Shown here one piece after another: positions 19,023-27,473 of a stretch of 44,014 nt of DNA. This DNA is from Candidatus Meridianibacter frigidus (lineage in GTDB: Bacteria > Vulcanimicrobiota > Vulcanimicrobiia > Vulcanimicrobiales > Vulcanimicrobiaceae), in contig QHBJ01000027.1 of assembly GCA_003243975.1 (NCBI GenBank), forward strand, positions 1 to 44,014, given 5' to 3'. A model generated the notes under the pieces. The model was not told the DNA's origin and did not search any database. It saw nothing but the letters and a program-made list of their open reading frames with translations. Position 1 is the stretch's first letter. Each line of letters opens with the position of its first letter. Both the position numbers and the translations under genes were made by a program.

Positions 19023-19534
19023 GTTGCATTCTCGGGATCGATCCGGGGCTGCGAACCACTGGCTACGGCGCGATAGAATCGAACGGCGAGCGCTGGCAAC
19101 TAGTTGAAGCCGGAGTTATCGCTCCGGATGTAAGTGCACCGCTCGAAACCCGCCTACGCACCTTGCATCAAGGCATCACCGACGTAATCAGTAGCATCGC
19201 TCCGCACGATGTCGTTATCGAAGAACTCTTCAGCATTTACAAGAATCCCTTCACCGCCGTCTTAATGGGACACGCGCGCGGGATTTTTTGTTTGGCGGCA
19301 GCGCAACACAGCGTGCCCGTGCAAACGGTCGGCCACTCGACCGTGAAGCGCGCGCTGACCGGCAACGGAGCAGCACGCAAAGAACAGGTCCGTTCGATGG
19401 TCGTGCATCTCCTGAGGCTCTCGAGCGTTCCCGAGCCGACGGACATCTCGGATGCACTGGCGTTGGCGCTGACATATGCGAATATCCGCGACCACGAACG
19501 GCGGCTGCCGAAGATTGCCAAACTGCGGCGGTGA
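19019..19534 (+). CDS. ruvC: Crossover junction endodeoxyribonuclease RuvC
   Basis: RuvC cuts Holliday junctions symmetrically with RuvAB. The 171-residue protein has all four acidic metal ligands: Asp8 in GIDPG, Glu68 in VVIEELF, and Asp142 and Asp145 in DISDALALAL. GNGAARKEQVRSMV is the conserved DNA-binding stretch. The GTG start overlaps the kinase stop as GTGA, which joins the recombination genes to the wall genes in one transcript. ruvA and ruvB follow directly in the usual order. Confidence 0.96.
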   Translation: MSCILGIDPGLRTTGYGAIESNGERWQLVEAGVIAPDVSAPLETRLRTLHQGITDVISSIAPHDVVIEELFSIYKNPFTAVLMGHARGIFCLAAAQHSVPVQTVGHSTVKRALTGNGAARKEQVRSMVVHLLRLSSVPEPTDISDALALALTYANIRDHERRLPKIAKLRR

Positions 19535-19546
19535 AGAAGAAGCGCC

Positions 19547-20170
19547 GTGTTCTCTAAGATCCGAGGCAAGATCGTCGAGCGAGGCGAGTCCTCTGTTTTG
19601 CTCGAAGCGGGCGGTTTGGCGTACGAAATAACACTGCCGCCGTGCATCATCGACAAGGTCTTCCAAGCGGATCAAAACGACGTATCTTTAGAAGTACACT
19701 CCGTGTTAAACATGGAAGGCAACAGCGGCAAATTTTCATTCTACGGTTTCACCAACGCAATCGAGCGGGAGTTCTTCGAGGCCCTGCTAAGCGTTGCCAG
19801 TATCGGTCCGAAGTCCGCGGCGCGCGCGTTCTCTCTTCCCATGGCCCGTATCGCGGCGGCGATCGATGAAGGCGATCACGCCTTCTTGCGCACGTTGCCG
19901 GGGATCGGCCAGCAGAAGGCACGGGACATTGTTGCCAAACTGCAGGGCAAGGTTGCGCGTTTCTTGCTGATCCGGGAGGCGCAAGCCACCCCCGGGCCGG
20001 CTATTCCCGACTTCGCGGGTGAGGCGCTGGCGGTGCTGTTGCAGCTCGAATACAAACGAGCCGAAGCTGAAGCGATGATTCGACAGACGATCGACGCGGC
20101 GCCGAAGATCGACAATGCAGAGGCACTGTTAGCGGAAATCTACCGGCGGAAGGCCCTAGCGAGTGCCTGA
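19547..20170 (+). CDS. ruvA: Holliday junction DNA helicase RuvA
   Basis: RuvA forms the tetramer that holds the four-way junction and positions the RuvB motors. The 207-residue protein has the N-terminal OB fold (FSKIRGKIVERGESSVLLEA), two helix-hairpin-helix elements (LLSVASIGPKSAARAF and LRTLPGIGQQKARDIV) and a C-terminal three-helix domain (EALAVLLQLEYKRAEAEAMI) that contacts RuvB. The start is GTG at 19547, with a purine-rich GAAGAAG just upstream. It overlaps ruvB by eight bases. Confidence 0.95.
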   Translation: MFSKIRGKIVERGESSVLLEAGGLAYEITLPPCIIDKVFQADQNDVSLEVHSVLNMEGNSGKFSFYGFTNAIEREFFEALLSVASIGPKSAARAFSLPMARIAAAIDEGDHAFLRTLPGIGQQKARDIVAKLQGKVARFLLIREAQATPGPAIPDFAGEALAVLLQLEYKRAEAEAMIRQTIDAAPKIDNAEALLAEIYRRKALASA

Positions 20171-21230
20171 GGATGCCCGCAAGAAGATGCTGGGGCCGGA
20201 AGATGTTTCACCGGAGCGCGTGATTGATCCGCAAGTTTCGCTGGAGGACGAAGTATACGTCGCTTCGCTGCGCCCACGCTCGTTCGACGAGTACGTCGGA
20301 CAGACGACCGTCGTCGAGAATCTAAAGATTGCTATCGACGCGGCGCGCCGGCGCGGCGAACCGCTCGACCACATTCTTTTCTACGGGCCGCCGGGTCTAG
20401 GCAAAACCACCCTGGCCTCCTTGATCGCGCGCGACATGGGTCAAGCGTTGCGCCCCACGTCCGGGCCGACGCTCGAGAAGCCGAAGGATCTAGTCGGCAT
20501 CCTCACGGCGCTCGAAGAGGGCGATATTCTCTTCATCGATGAGATCCACCGGTTAGGGCGCGTGGTCGAAGAGTTTCTCTATCCCGCCATGGAGGATTAT
20601 CAGATCGACTTTATCGTCGACCGGGGCGCCTACGCGAAAACGCTCAAGCTCCCGTTGAAACGATTCACGCTGGTGGGCGCGACAACGCGCGCCGGCATGC
20701 TCTCCGGTCCGCTACGCGAGCGTTTCGGGATTACTTACCACCTCGATTACTACTCGGCCGCAGAACTTACGCGCATTGTCGTACGGTCGGCCGGCGTCTT
20801 GGGCGTCCCGATCGATGAAACCGGCGCGCACATGATTGCCGCGCGCAGCCGGGGCACTCCCCGCATCGCAAACCGTTTGTTGCGCCGGGTGCGCGATTTT
20901 GCCCAGGTGCGCGCCAAGGGCCACGTTGATGGGCCGGTGGCTGACGAGGCACTAAAACGAGAAGGCGTCGACAATCTGGGACTGGACCGTCTGGACCGCG
21001 CTTTTCTGCGTACGATCATCGAGCACTACGGCGGCGGCCCTGTCGGCATGGCTGCCATTGCGGCCACTCTGACCGAGGACGCCGAAACGCTCGAAGATGT
21101 TGTGGAGCCCTACCTCTTAAAGGAAGGCTTCGTTGCGCGCACCGCCAGCGGGCGAAGGGCTACGGCGGCAGCCTACGCGCACTTTGGCCGACAACCCGCA
21201 GGCGGAGCCATGCAGGAGCGGTTGTTGTGA
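20163..21230 (+). CDS. ruvB: Holliday junction DNA helicase RuvB
   Basis: RuvB is the AAA+ motor for branch migration. The 355-residue protein has Walker A GPPGLGKTT, Walker B LFIDEIHRL, the sensor/arginine-finger stretch GATTRAGMLSGPLRERFG and the C-terminal winged-helix domain (GPVGMAAIAATLTED). LRPRSFDEYVGQ is the typical N-terminal signature. The GTG start at 20163 lies within the end of ruvA, and the stop overlaps the next gene's GTG. Confidence 0.97.
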   Translation: MPEDARKKMLGPEDVSPERVIDPQVSLEDEVYVASLRPRSFDEYVGQTTVVENLKIAIDAARRRGEPLDHILFYGPPGLGKTTLASLIARDMGQALRPTSGPTLEKPKDLVGILTALEEGDILFIDEIHRLGRVVEEFLYPAMEDYQIDFIVDRGAYAKTLKLPLKRFTLVGATTRAGMLSGPLRERFGITYHLDYYSAAELTRIVVRSAGVLGVPIDETGAHMIAARSRGTPRIANRLLRRVRDFAQVRAKGHVDGPVADEALKREGVDNLGLDRLDRAFLRTIIEHYGGGPVGMAAIAATLTEDAETLEDVVEPYLLKEGFVARTASGRRATAAAYAHFGRQPAGGAMQERLL

Positions 21231-22216
21231 GGCGCTCGCAATTCTTGCTGGCGACCGGCGCTGCGCTGGGGTGTTTGCCGCGCATGGCGCGCGCGGGTGC
21301 CTGCTCGGAGGATTCGGGCGCATCCATCCGAGTGCTGCTGGGGCGAGGAATGGCCAATCGGATGGACGATTGCTCATTTTCATTCGGTACGCGCACGTAC
21401 CGCGGGACCTTCGCAAGCACGGCGGATGGTGAAATTGTAAACACAATTCCGCTTGAGGAGTATCTCTACGGCGTTGTGCCGATGGAGGTGCCCCACAGTT
21501 GGCCGCAAGCCACGCTGCAGTCCCAAGCCATCCTCTCGCGCACCTTTGCGCTTGCGCGCACGAACCCAGCGCGCTACTACGACGTCGTCGCATCGCAGGG
21601 CGACCAGGCCTACGGCGGTTTGGATGCGGAGCACCCGGAAACCAGCGCTGCGGTTTCCGCCACCGGGGGACAGGTACTGACGTTTGACGGCGACCAGGCC
21701 ACGGTCGCGTATATGTCGTGTTGCGGCGGCCATACCGAGTCGGCGGCCGAGGCGTGGATCGGCGGAAGTTCTGCGCCCTACTTGCGTGGCGTGGTCTGCG
21801 CATACTGCGCCGATGCCCCAGATTTTCAGTGGCAGAGAGACATCCCGCTTGGGAGCGCGCGAAATGCCTTCAGTGATCTTTGGAGCATCGCAAACGAGGA
21901 TTTACGATCGGTGCAGATCATGTCGGCCGATCCAAGCGGTCGCGCGCGCACGATTCGCTTTAGCAGCTCGGCCGGCGGCTTTGAGGTCAGCGGACGCGAA
22001 TTCCGCCGCCGCTTAGGCGCGGTTGCGGTTCGCAGTCTCCTCATCCATTCGATTCAGGTCGATGCGGCCGCGGCATCCTTAACCATCGAAGGTTCCGGCC
22101 GCGGCCACGGAGTCGGTCTGTGCCAGTGGGGCGCGCGGGCTCTGGGGGCGGCCGGACATCGGGTCCCCGACATTCTGAACTTTTACTTTCCGGGCACGGC
22201 GCTGCGAAATGGCTAA
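21227..22216 (+). CDS. SpoIID/LytB-domain protein, probable peptidoglycan glycosidase
   Basis: SpoIID proteins are lytic transglycosylases acting on peptidoglycan. The 329-residue protein begins MRRSQFLLATGAAL, a twin-arginine-like signal peptide ending near ARAG. The catalytic domain follows: LEEYLYGVVPMEVP contains the expected catalytic glutamate in PMEV, then QSQAILSRTFAL. CCGGHTES and VVCAYCADAP resemble the cysteine/histidine region that binds zinc in some SpoIID proteins. GRGHGVGLCQWGARALG closes the domain. No sporulation gene is in the window, so a general wall-remodelling role is more likely. It is translationally coupled to ruvB (GTGA). Confidence 0.88.
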   Translation: MRRSQFLLATGAALGCLPRMARAGACSEDSGASIRVLLGRGMANRMDDCSFSFGTRTYRGTFASTADGEIVNTIPLEEYLYGVVPMEVPHSWPQATLQSQAILSRTFALARTNPARYYDVVASQGDQAYGGLDAEHPETSAAVSATGGQVLTFDGDQATVAYMSCCGGHTESAAEAWIGGSSAPYLRGVVCAYCADAPDFQWQRDIPLGSARNAFSDLWSIANEDLRSVQIMSADPSGRARTIRFSSSAGGFEVSGREFRRRLGAVAVRSLLIHSIQVDAAAASLTIEGSGRGHGVGLCQWGARALGAAGHRVPDILNFYFPGTALRNG

Positions 22217-22228
22217 GCTGCGGCGTCT

Positions 22229-23278
22229 ATGACCGGCCGGCGCGCCGGTGATTACGATTTCGAGCTTCCGGCGGACCTTATCGCGCAAGACCACGCGCAT
22301 CCGCGCGACGCTTCCCGCTTGCTGATCATGCGGGGCAGCGAATTGGTTGATGCGTGCTTCGCCGATCTGCCGGAGTTCTTGCAGTCAGGGGATGCGCTCG
22401 TGCTCAATGAGACGCGGGTCATACCGGCGCGGCTGGTCGGGGAGCTCGCGAGCCACACTAAAATCGAGATCCTCTTGCTGCATCCGGCACGGTTGCCGCG
22501 TTACGACGGCCGCGCATCGCGCTGGCGCGCGCTGGTTAAGCCGGCCCGGCGAGCGCGAATGAATCAAGAAATCTACTTTGGCCAAGTCGGATCCGCACGC
22601 GTGATCGGAGTGCAAGAAAATGGAATGCGCGAGATCGAGTTTTCCTTAGAAGTTCCGTTCGCCCGCTTCTTGGAGGAGTGGGGGCAAGTGCCGTTGCCAC
22701 CTTATATTCGAAATGACTCGCGGCAAGCTCGTCAGGATTATCAAACTGTGTTCGCCCGCGTCCCGGGCAGCGTGGCCGCGCCGACGGCGGGTCTGCATTT
22801 CACCGCGGGGCTCTTAGAGCGTTTGAGCGCGCGAGGAGTTGATATCCTGAAAATCGTTCTGGACGTCGGACTTGGCACGTTCCGGCCGATGCGAACCGAA
22901 TCACTTGACGACCACGTGATGCACGCCGAGAGTTACGCGATTCCCGCCGAAACGGCGGTCGCGCTGCATCGTGTCAAATCCGAAGGACGACGCGTCATCG
23001 CCGTCGGCACGACGGTGGTGCGCGCGCTGGAAGGATGCATCTCCGAATGTGGGGAGCTGAAGGCGGGCCCGGGCATCACGAATCTTTTCATCACTCCCGG
23101 CTTCCGTTTTCGCATGGTCGACGCGCTGATTACGAACTTCCACCTGCCCCGCTCGACGCTGCTGGTTTTGGTTTCGGCCTTTGCGGGAGGCGCGCGTGTG
23201 GTGCGCGCTTACCGGCATGCGGTCACGCGGCGGTACCGGTTCTTCTCATTTGGCGATGCAATGCTGATCTTTCCATGA
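22229..23278 (+). CDS. queA: S-adenosylmethionine:tRNA ribosyltransferase-isomerase
   Basis: QueA moves the ribosyl part of SAM to preQ1 at tRNA position 34, forming epoxyqueuosine. The 349-residue protein has the usual N-terminus (YDFELPADLIAQDHAHPRD), LVLNETRVIPARL, VAAPTAGLHFTAGLLERL and LDVGLGTFRPMR, and ends with TNFHLPRSTLLVLVSAFAG. queA next to ruv genes is a common arrangement; tgt is not here. It ends in an ATGA overlap with the cyclase gene. Confidence 0.96.
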   Translation: MTGRRAGDYDFELPADLIAQDHAHPRDASRLLIMRGSELVDACFADLPEFLQSGDALVLNETRVIPARLVGELASHTKIEILLLHPARLPRYDGRASRWRALVKPARRARMNQEIYFGQVGSARVIGVQENGMREIEFSLEVPFARFLEEWGQVPLPPYIRNDSRQARQDYQTVFARVPGSVAAPTAGLHFTAGLLERLSARGVDILKIVLDVGLGTFRPMRTESLDDHVMHAESYAIPAETAVALHRVKSEGRRVIAVGTTVVRALEGCISECGELKAGPGITNLFITPGFRFRMVDALITNFHLPRSTLLVLVSAFAGGARVVRAYRHAVTRRYRFFSFGDAMLIFP

Positions 23279-25062
23279 CGGGCGCCTACCGTTGGCGGTG
23301 GTGGTTTCCGTGTTCGCGCGACTTGCTATGGCCGCACGTTTCTGATACGGATTCGATGAATCGCCAAGCTGGGTTGCCGCCAGTAAATTACGAGTATCAG
23401 CCGCTGGTGGAAGGCGGAAGCCGCACGCGGGCGAGCATTCGCTACGGACCGGTGCGGGTCGAATGGTTCGAACCGGCGTTTGAATGGACGGCGCCGCAGA
23501 GTTACGCGATCGAGCGCCATTACGTGAGCGGGCCGCTCCGAGTCTTCAAGAGCCGCACAGTCTTGCTCGAGGAGCTCCAAGGAACGGCGGTCGAGATGAA
23601 CGTGGAGATGCAGGCGCGCAACCTGCTGGGGGCGATGGCCTTGCCCGTCTTGGCACAGATCGGACGACGCGGCGCCGACCGCGCTTTGCGTTCTGCCTTC
23701 CGGCAGACGCAGAAAGCGAAGCCCGAGCCTACAAGCGTTCCCCGGCTCTTCGGGCGCGAACAACTGCGCGCCGCCGGCTTCGGCACGCAATTGTTGGACA
23801 AGCTCGCGCGGTTTGCCGATGACTCCGACGATCGTGACCTCGCCAAGATACGCGCGTACGAAGTCGCCGACAAGTGGGTTGAAAGCCGCCAGACGGTTTT
23901 GCGGCTTTTCTTACACGCGACGCGCGTGGGCATCTTCAACCTGTCATGGGATGTCCTGTGTCCCAGTTGTCGCGGCACGAAGCAATCGGTCGATACGCTG
24001 AGTAAATTGGGCCCGGCGGTTCATTGCGATGCCTGTAATATTCAGTTCGGCCCGCAGTTCGACCGCTCGGTTGAGGTAACGTTCAACGCGCACCCCTTGG
24101 GCAAGGGCGTGGAGACGCCCACCTACTGTTTGGCAGGTCCGCACATGAGCCGTTACGTCGCCGCACAGGTTCCGGTTGCGGCTCACGGCGCGAGCGACAT
24201 GTCGGTGCGCGTTCTGCCCGGCCACTATGCGGCCAACGCGCTAGCACTTTCACAACAAGCGTTCGAAGTGCGCTCCGGCGCGCCGGTGCAACCACTGCAC
24301 GTACAGCTCGGTGCGCGCGGCGTCCTGGACATTCCGCCCGTGATTGCCGGCGAATTGCTGCAAATGCAGATTGAAAACACATTGGATCACGAACTACTCT
24401 TCCGTATCGAGCGCCTGGAGTGGCCCGACACGATCGTCACCGCCGCCGACATCACGGCCATGCAAGAGTTTCGCTCTCTGTTTTCCAGCGAAGTCCTGGC
24501 GCCAGGGCTGCAGCTGAGCATCCGGCAGATGAGCGTGCTGTTTACCGATCTCGTCGGTTCGACGGAGCTTTACTCAAAGACGGGGGACGCGCCGGCATTT
24601 CGCCTCGTCACCGACCATTTCGAGCAGCTACGCGAGGTCATCGCACGCTATGACGGGGCCATCGTAAAGACCATTGGCGATGCAGTTATGGCCGTCTTCC
24701 GCGATTCCGGACAGTGCTTGGAAGCGGCGCTGCGCCTTCCGGCCGCGGTGGGATCCGTGCTGTCGGAGACGGCTGCTTTAGTGCTCCGGGTTGGTTTTCA
24801 CTCCGGCCCGTGCATTGCGATGCAGGCAAACGGCCGCCTCGACTACTTCGGGACGACGGTAAACTTAGCTTCGCGGCTCGAGCATGAAGCTGGCCCCAGC
24901 GAAGTCGCGTTCTCGGCAGCAACGGGGACGTTTCCCCATCTGGAGGCCGTCATCCAGAAGTATTCACTTCAACCGCGCCGGGAGCGGGCCGTTATCAAGG
25001 GGTTCGCGGAGCCGGTCGGCGTGCTGAAGGTACCGGCATTTAAAGCCAGCCCCACCGGCTAA
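23275..25062 (+). CDS. Class III adenylate cyclase with SRPBCC/DUF5939-like N-terminus
   Basis: The predicted soluble enzyme makes cAMP from ATP. With ATG 23275, which overlaps queA as ATGA, it has 595 residues. The catalytic domain occupies about 418-585: metal ligands Asp425 (LFTDLVGST) and Asp469 (IGDAVMAVF), adenine-selecting Lys465 and Asp523 (DYFG), and transition-state residues Asn530 and Arg534 (VNLASRLE). All are present, so it should be active as an adenylate cyclase. The first 400 residues include a START/SRPBCC-like part and a four-cysteine element (Cys229, Cys232, Cys251, Cys254) that looks like a zinc ribbon; I recall this layout as DUF5939-type cyclases. What the front half senses is unknown. 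Confidence 0.85.
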   Translation: MTGAYRWRWWFPCSRDLLWPHVSDTDSMNRQAGLPPVNYEYQPLVEGGSRTRASIRYGPVRVEWFEPAFEWTAPQSYAIERHYVSGPLRVFKSRTVLLEELQGTAVEMNVEMQARNLLGAMALPVLAQIGRRGADRALRSAFRQTQKAKPEPTSVPRLFGREQLRAAGFGTQLLDKLARFADDSDDRDLAKIRAYEVADKWVESRQTVLRLFLHATRVGIFNLSWDVLCPSCRGTKQSVDTLSKLGPAVHCDACNIQFGPQFDRSVEVTFNAHPLGKGVETPTYCLAGPHMSRYVAAQVPVAAHGASDMSVRVLPGHYAANALALSQQAFEVRSGAPVQPLHVQLGARGVLDIPPVIAGELLQMQIENTLDHELLFRIERLEWPDTIVTAADITAMQEFRSLFSSEVLAPGLQLSIRQMSVLFTDLVGSTELYSKTGDAPAFRLVTDHFEQLREVIARYDGAIVKTIGDAVMAVFRDSGQCLEAALRLPAAVGSVLSETAALVLRVGFHSGPCIAMQANGRLDYFGTTVNLASRLEHEAGPSEVAFSAATGTFPHLEAVIQKYSLQPRRERAVIKGFAEPVGVLKVPAFKASPTG

Positions 25063-25092
25063 AGGAGTCCACACTGCCTGGAAGGAGCCCTC

Positions 25093-25452
25093 GTGCGCGA
25101 ACAGTTCACCGCCTTTGCTCGAGCTATGTACCGCTTCGCTTCAAGTCCCTTGGCCACTAGCGCGGCGTTCGTCGTCGTGCTCGTTTGGCTGCTGGCGGGA
25201 CCACGCTTGAGCTATTCAACCACGTGGCAACTCGTGATGACCACGGTCTCGAGCATCGTAACCTTCCTTATGGTGTTCGTCCTCAACCACGCACAGAATC
25301 GCGACACGCTGGCAGTAAACGCAAAGCTGGATGCCCTGATTATGGCGCTCGAATCTGCCGATAACCGAATGGTCGGGTTGGAGCACCGGGACACCAAGGA
25401 AGCCAGTGCCATCCATGAAGAGATCAAGAGCGCGATTGAGGGAGAATTGTAG
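25093..25452 (+). CDS. Small membrane protein, low-affinity iron permease family
   Basis: The 119-residue protein has two transmembrane helices (about 20-37 and 47-65) and a cytoplasmic C-terminal helix. The segment FLMVFVLNHAQNRDTLAVNAKLDALI and the following helix match the PF04120-type family named low-affinity iron permease, although true iron transport by bacterial members is not established as far as I know. The GTG start at 25093 has AAGGAG six bases upstream. The stop TAG shares a base with the GTG of the next frame, so they were probably coupled. Confidence 0.75.
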   Translation: MREQFTAFARAMYRFASSPLATSAAFVVVLVWLLAGPRLSYSTTWQLVMTTVSSIVTFLMVFVLNHAQNRDTLAVNAKLDALIMALESADNRMVGLEHRDTKEASAIHEEIKSAIEGEL

Positions 25453-25940
25453 TGCCGGCAAGCGACATACCGAACTTCGCCTGGTTTACTCCGTGACTCG
25501 CTCGCGGCGGGCAGCCGGGCGACACGCAGTATGCGCAATTGGAGGCACTAGGCGTGCGAACCATCGTTAACTTGCGCACGGATCCAAAAGCCAAGAACCT
25601 CAGCGATCCCGGAGGGACGTTACGCCCCGTGCACCTGCCGGTCCGCGACGGCCACGCCCCGACGAAAGAACAAGCGCTCGAGTGGCTCAACCTCTGCGTA
25701 TCCGCGGCGCGGCCGATGTTCATACACTGCCACGAGGGCCGCGGACGAACCGGCACGTTCTGCGCGCTCGTGCGGTTGGCGCAGGGCTGGGATATTGAGC
25801 GCGCGATTGCAGAAGAGATCCAGTTGTACGAGTTCGAGGCCGAAAAGGACTGGCGCCAATTAGACTTCCTGCGCGATTTTGCAAGCGAAGTTGCCCGCGG
25901 ACTTAGGATTCCGCATCTAGACGGCGCGGCGCAACCGTGA
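25452..25940 (+). pseudogene. Dual-specificity-type phosphatase gene interrupted by TGA
   Basis: The C-terminal part (TTG 25539 onward) contains the protein-tyrosine/dual-specificity phosphatase loop HCHEGRGRTG, with nucleophile Cys at 25728-25730 and Arg at 25746-25748, and GVRTIVNLRTD. In the same frame a natural N-terminus exists upstream: GTG 25452 gives PASDIPNFAWFTP, then TGA at 25494-25496, then LARGGQPGDTQYAQLEALG. RGGQP is the conserved early motif of these enzymes, and homologues read xxRxxRGGQP there, so the TGA very likely replaced CGA (Arg) by one base change. Reinitiation at 25539 would yield a protein lacking the first strand and RGGQ region. A base-calling error is the alternative. 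It overlaps rqcH convergently by 38 bp. Confidence 0.65.
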
Positions 25941-27408
25941 GCGAGCGCGAATTGGTGTAGAAGACCAAACCTGGAGCGGCGCGTGGGCGCTTGCGTACGT
26001 ATTTGCGCGGCGCGTAGTCGACGGTGACCTTTGAGATTTCGCGGCCTTTGGAGTAACCGGCTGCCAGCGCTGCGGCTAATGCGATATCTTGGTCGGGCGG
26101 GACGTTCCTGTCGTCGCGTTGCAGGATGACGTGCGCCCCGGGCATGCCACGCACGTGAAACCAGAGGTCGTTCGGCCGCGCTATACCAAAGGTCAGCTCC
26201 GCGTTCTCCAAAGGCGAGCGTCCGATCAGAATGCGGGATCCGGCTGGGGAGCGGTGCAGCAGGCGCGTGCGCTTTCTCCGCAACGGGTCGCGATTCGCCG
26301 TACGCCGCGCGGGTGACATTGCTTGTGCAACGTCGTCAATATCCTCATCGCGCGCTCGCTCCACTTCCCATTCGAGGGTTTCGAGGCCCGCCAGGGTTTC
26401 GTCGAGTGCGGCAATACGGGTTCGTACGTGTGGGAAAGAACTCGCGATTTTGCGATACTTTGCAAACACTTCGACCGCTCGTTGCTTTTGCGGCTCCCGT
26501 TCTGCTTCAGGGATGGCGTGCAACGAAGCAAAAATGGCGTCGCCCTCTGCACGCAACGAATCGCGCTGCGCCGAGTCCGCCAGTTTCGCGCGCAACGCCG
26601 TTCGCTCGGCCGTGGCTCGCTCTCTTCGCAGTGCAAGTGCGGCGGCAAGTTGACGACGGCGGACGGTCGCACCATCGTGGCTGGATTTTGCCAGAGTTTG
26701 GCGGCGCATCTCACCGAGCAGCGGCAGGAGGCGCGGCGCGGTTTCGTGCCTTTCCGGCACGTTCGGGAGCGGCACTACATGCGCTTGCACGAGCGCGCCG
26801 ATCGCATCGCGATAGACGTGCAGAGGGGCCAACGCATCCTGGGCGGCTGCAATGTCCGTGATAACGGCCGGATCGTCCGTAAGTCCCCGCAGAAGCGGCG
26901 GAATCGCTTGCGCGCGCAGCGGCGGCGGTTCGTAAAGCTCGCCCGCCGTTATCGTGCGTGCGCCATCGGCCGCGCCGGAAAACTCTTTTAAGGCGCTTAC
27001 GACGACGTTGTCTTTCAATAGAATCGCGTTGCCGTATCTTGGCACCAGTTCGGCGACCAACGCCAACTCGGCGGCAATACCAAAACGCGACCGCGCCGCG
27101 AAGAGAAAACGGATTAGGCGGTCTCCATCGCGCGACTGCACGTCACTTAGCGTCATACCGTGCAGCGCGTCGCCCGCCGCACGGGCGAAGCCGAAACCCC
27201 GCCCCAGCGATGCGAGGCCGTCTTCGAGCGTAACGAGCGGCGTGGGAGCGAAGAGATCGAAAGCCAGCGTGAAGCTGCGGTTGCCTCTGCGCAGCGCGAT
27301 GGCGAAACGGCCATCGGAATGAAGGCCCGCAGCATGAACCCGCGTTCCCCGGCACTCCTCTCGCAGCTCGAGCGCGAGGCGCCGGATGAGGACCCAGTCC
27401 GTGTACAC
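25903..27408 (-). CDS. rqcH: NFACT-domain ribosome quality control protein (RqcH-like)
   Basis: RqcH binds obstructed 50S subunits and adds alanine tails to stalled chains. I set the start at GTG 27408 because YTDWVLIRRLALELREECRG is the normal beginning of NFACT-N; the frame continues upstream but that part would run into gmk. The protein then has 501 residues, shorter than typical 560-580. The NFACT-N Asp96-Arg97 pair (DGDRLIRF) needed for tRNA binding in RqcH is present. A charged helical middle (about 250-370) forms the coiled coil, and the NFACT-R part has LWFHVRGMPGAHVIL. Start position is moderately uncertain: the DNA before 27408 shows no clear ribosome-binding site. Confidence 0.88.
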   Translation of the reverse strand: MYTDWVLIRRLALELREECRGTRVHAAGLHSDGRFAIALRRGNRSFTLAFDLFAPTPLVTLEDGLASLGRGFGFARAAGDALHGMTLSDVQSRDGDRLIRFLFAARSRFGIAAELALVAELVPRYGNAILLKDNVVVSALKEFSGAADGARTITAGELYEPPPLRAQAIPPLLRGLTDDPAVITDIAAAQDALAPLHVYRDAIGALVQAHVVPLPNVPERHETAPRLLPLLGEMRRQTLAKSSHDGATVRRRQLAAALALRRERATAERTALRAKLADSAQRDSLRAEGDAIFASLHAIPEAEREPQKQRAVEVFAKYRKIASSFPHVRTRIAALDETLAGLETLEWEVERARDEDIDDVAQAMSPARRTANRDPLRRKRTRLLHRSPAGSRILIGRSPLENAELTFGIARPNDLWFHVRGMPGAHVILQRDDRNVPPDQDIALAAALAAGYSKGREISKVTVDYAPRKYVRKRPRAAPGLVFYTNSRSLTVAPRRLDAES

Positions 27409-27473
27409 AAAGAGGGCGGATTCGAGGCGGGTGGGAATGCCACTTGTTTCCACTCTGCAGTTTGGAGAATCTC

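Noticed and set aside
25494-25496. TGA recoded as selenocysteine or tryptophan in the phosphatase gene
   Set aside because: Many neighbouring genes end in TGA, the position is not a redox site, homologues favour arginine there, and no hairpin for selenocysteine insertion is evident.
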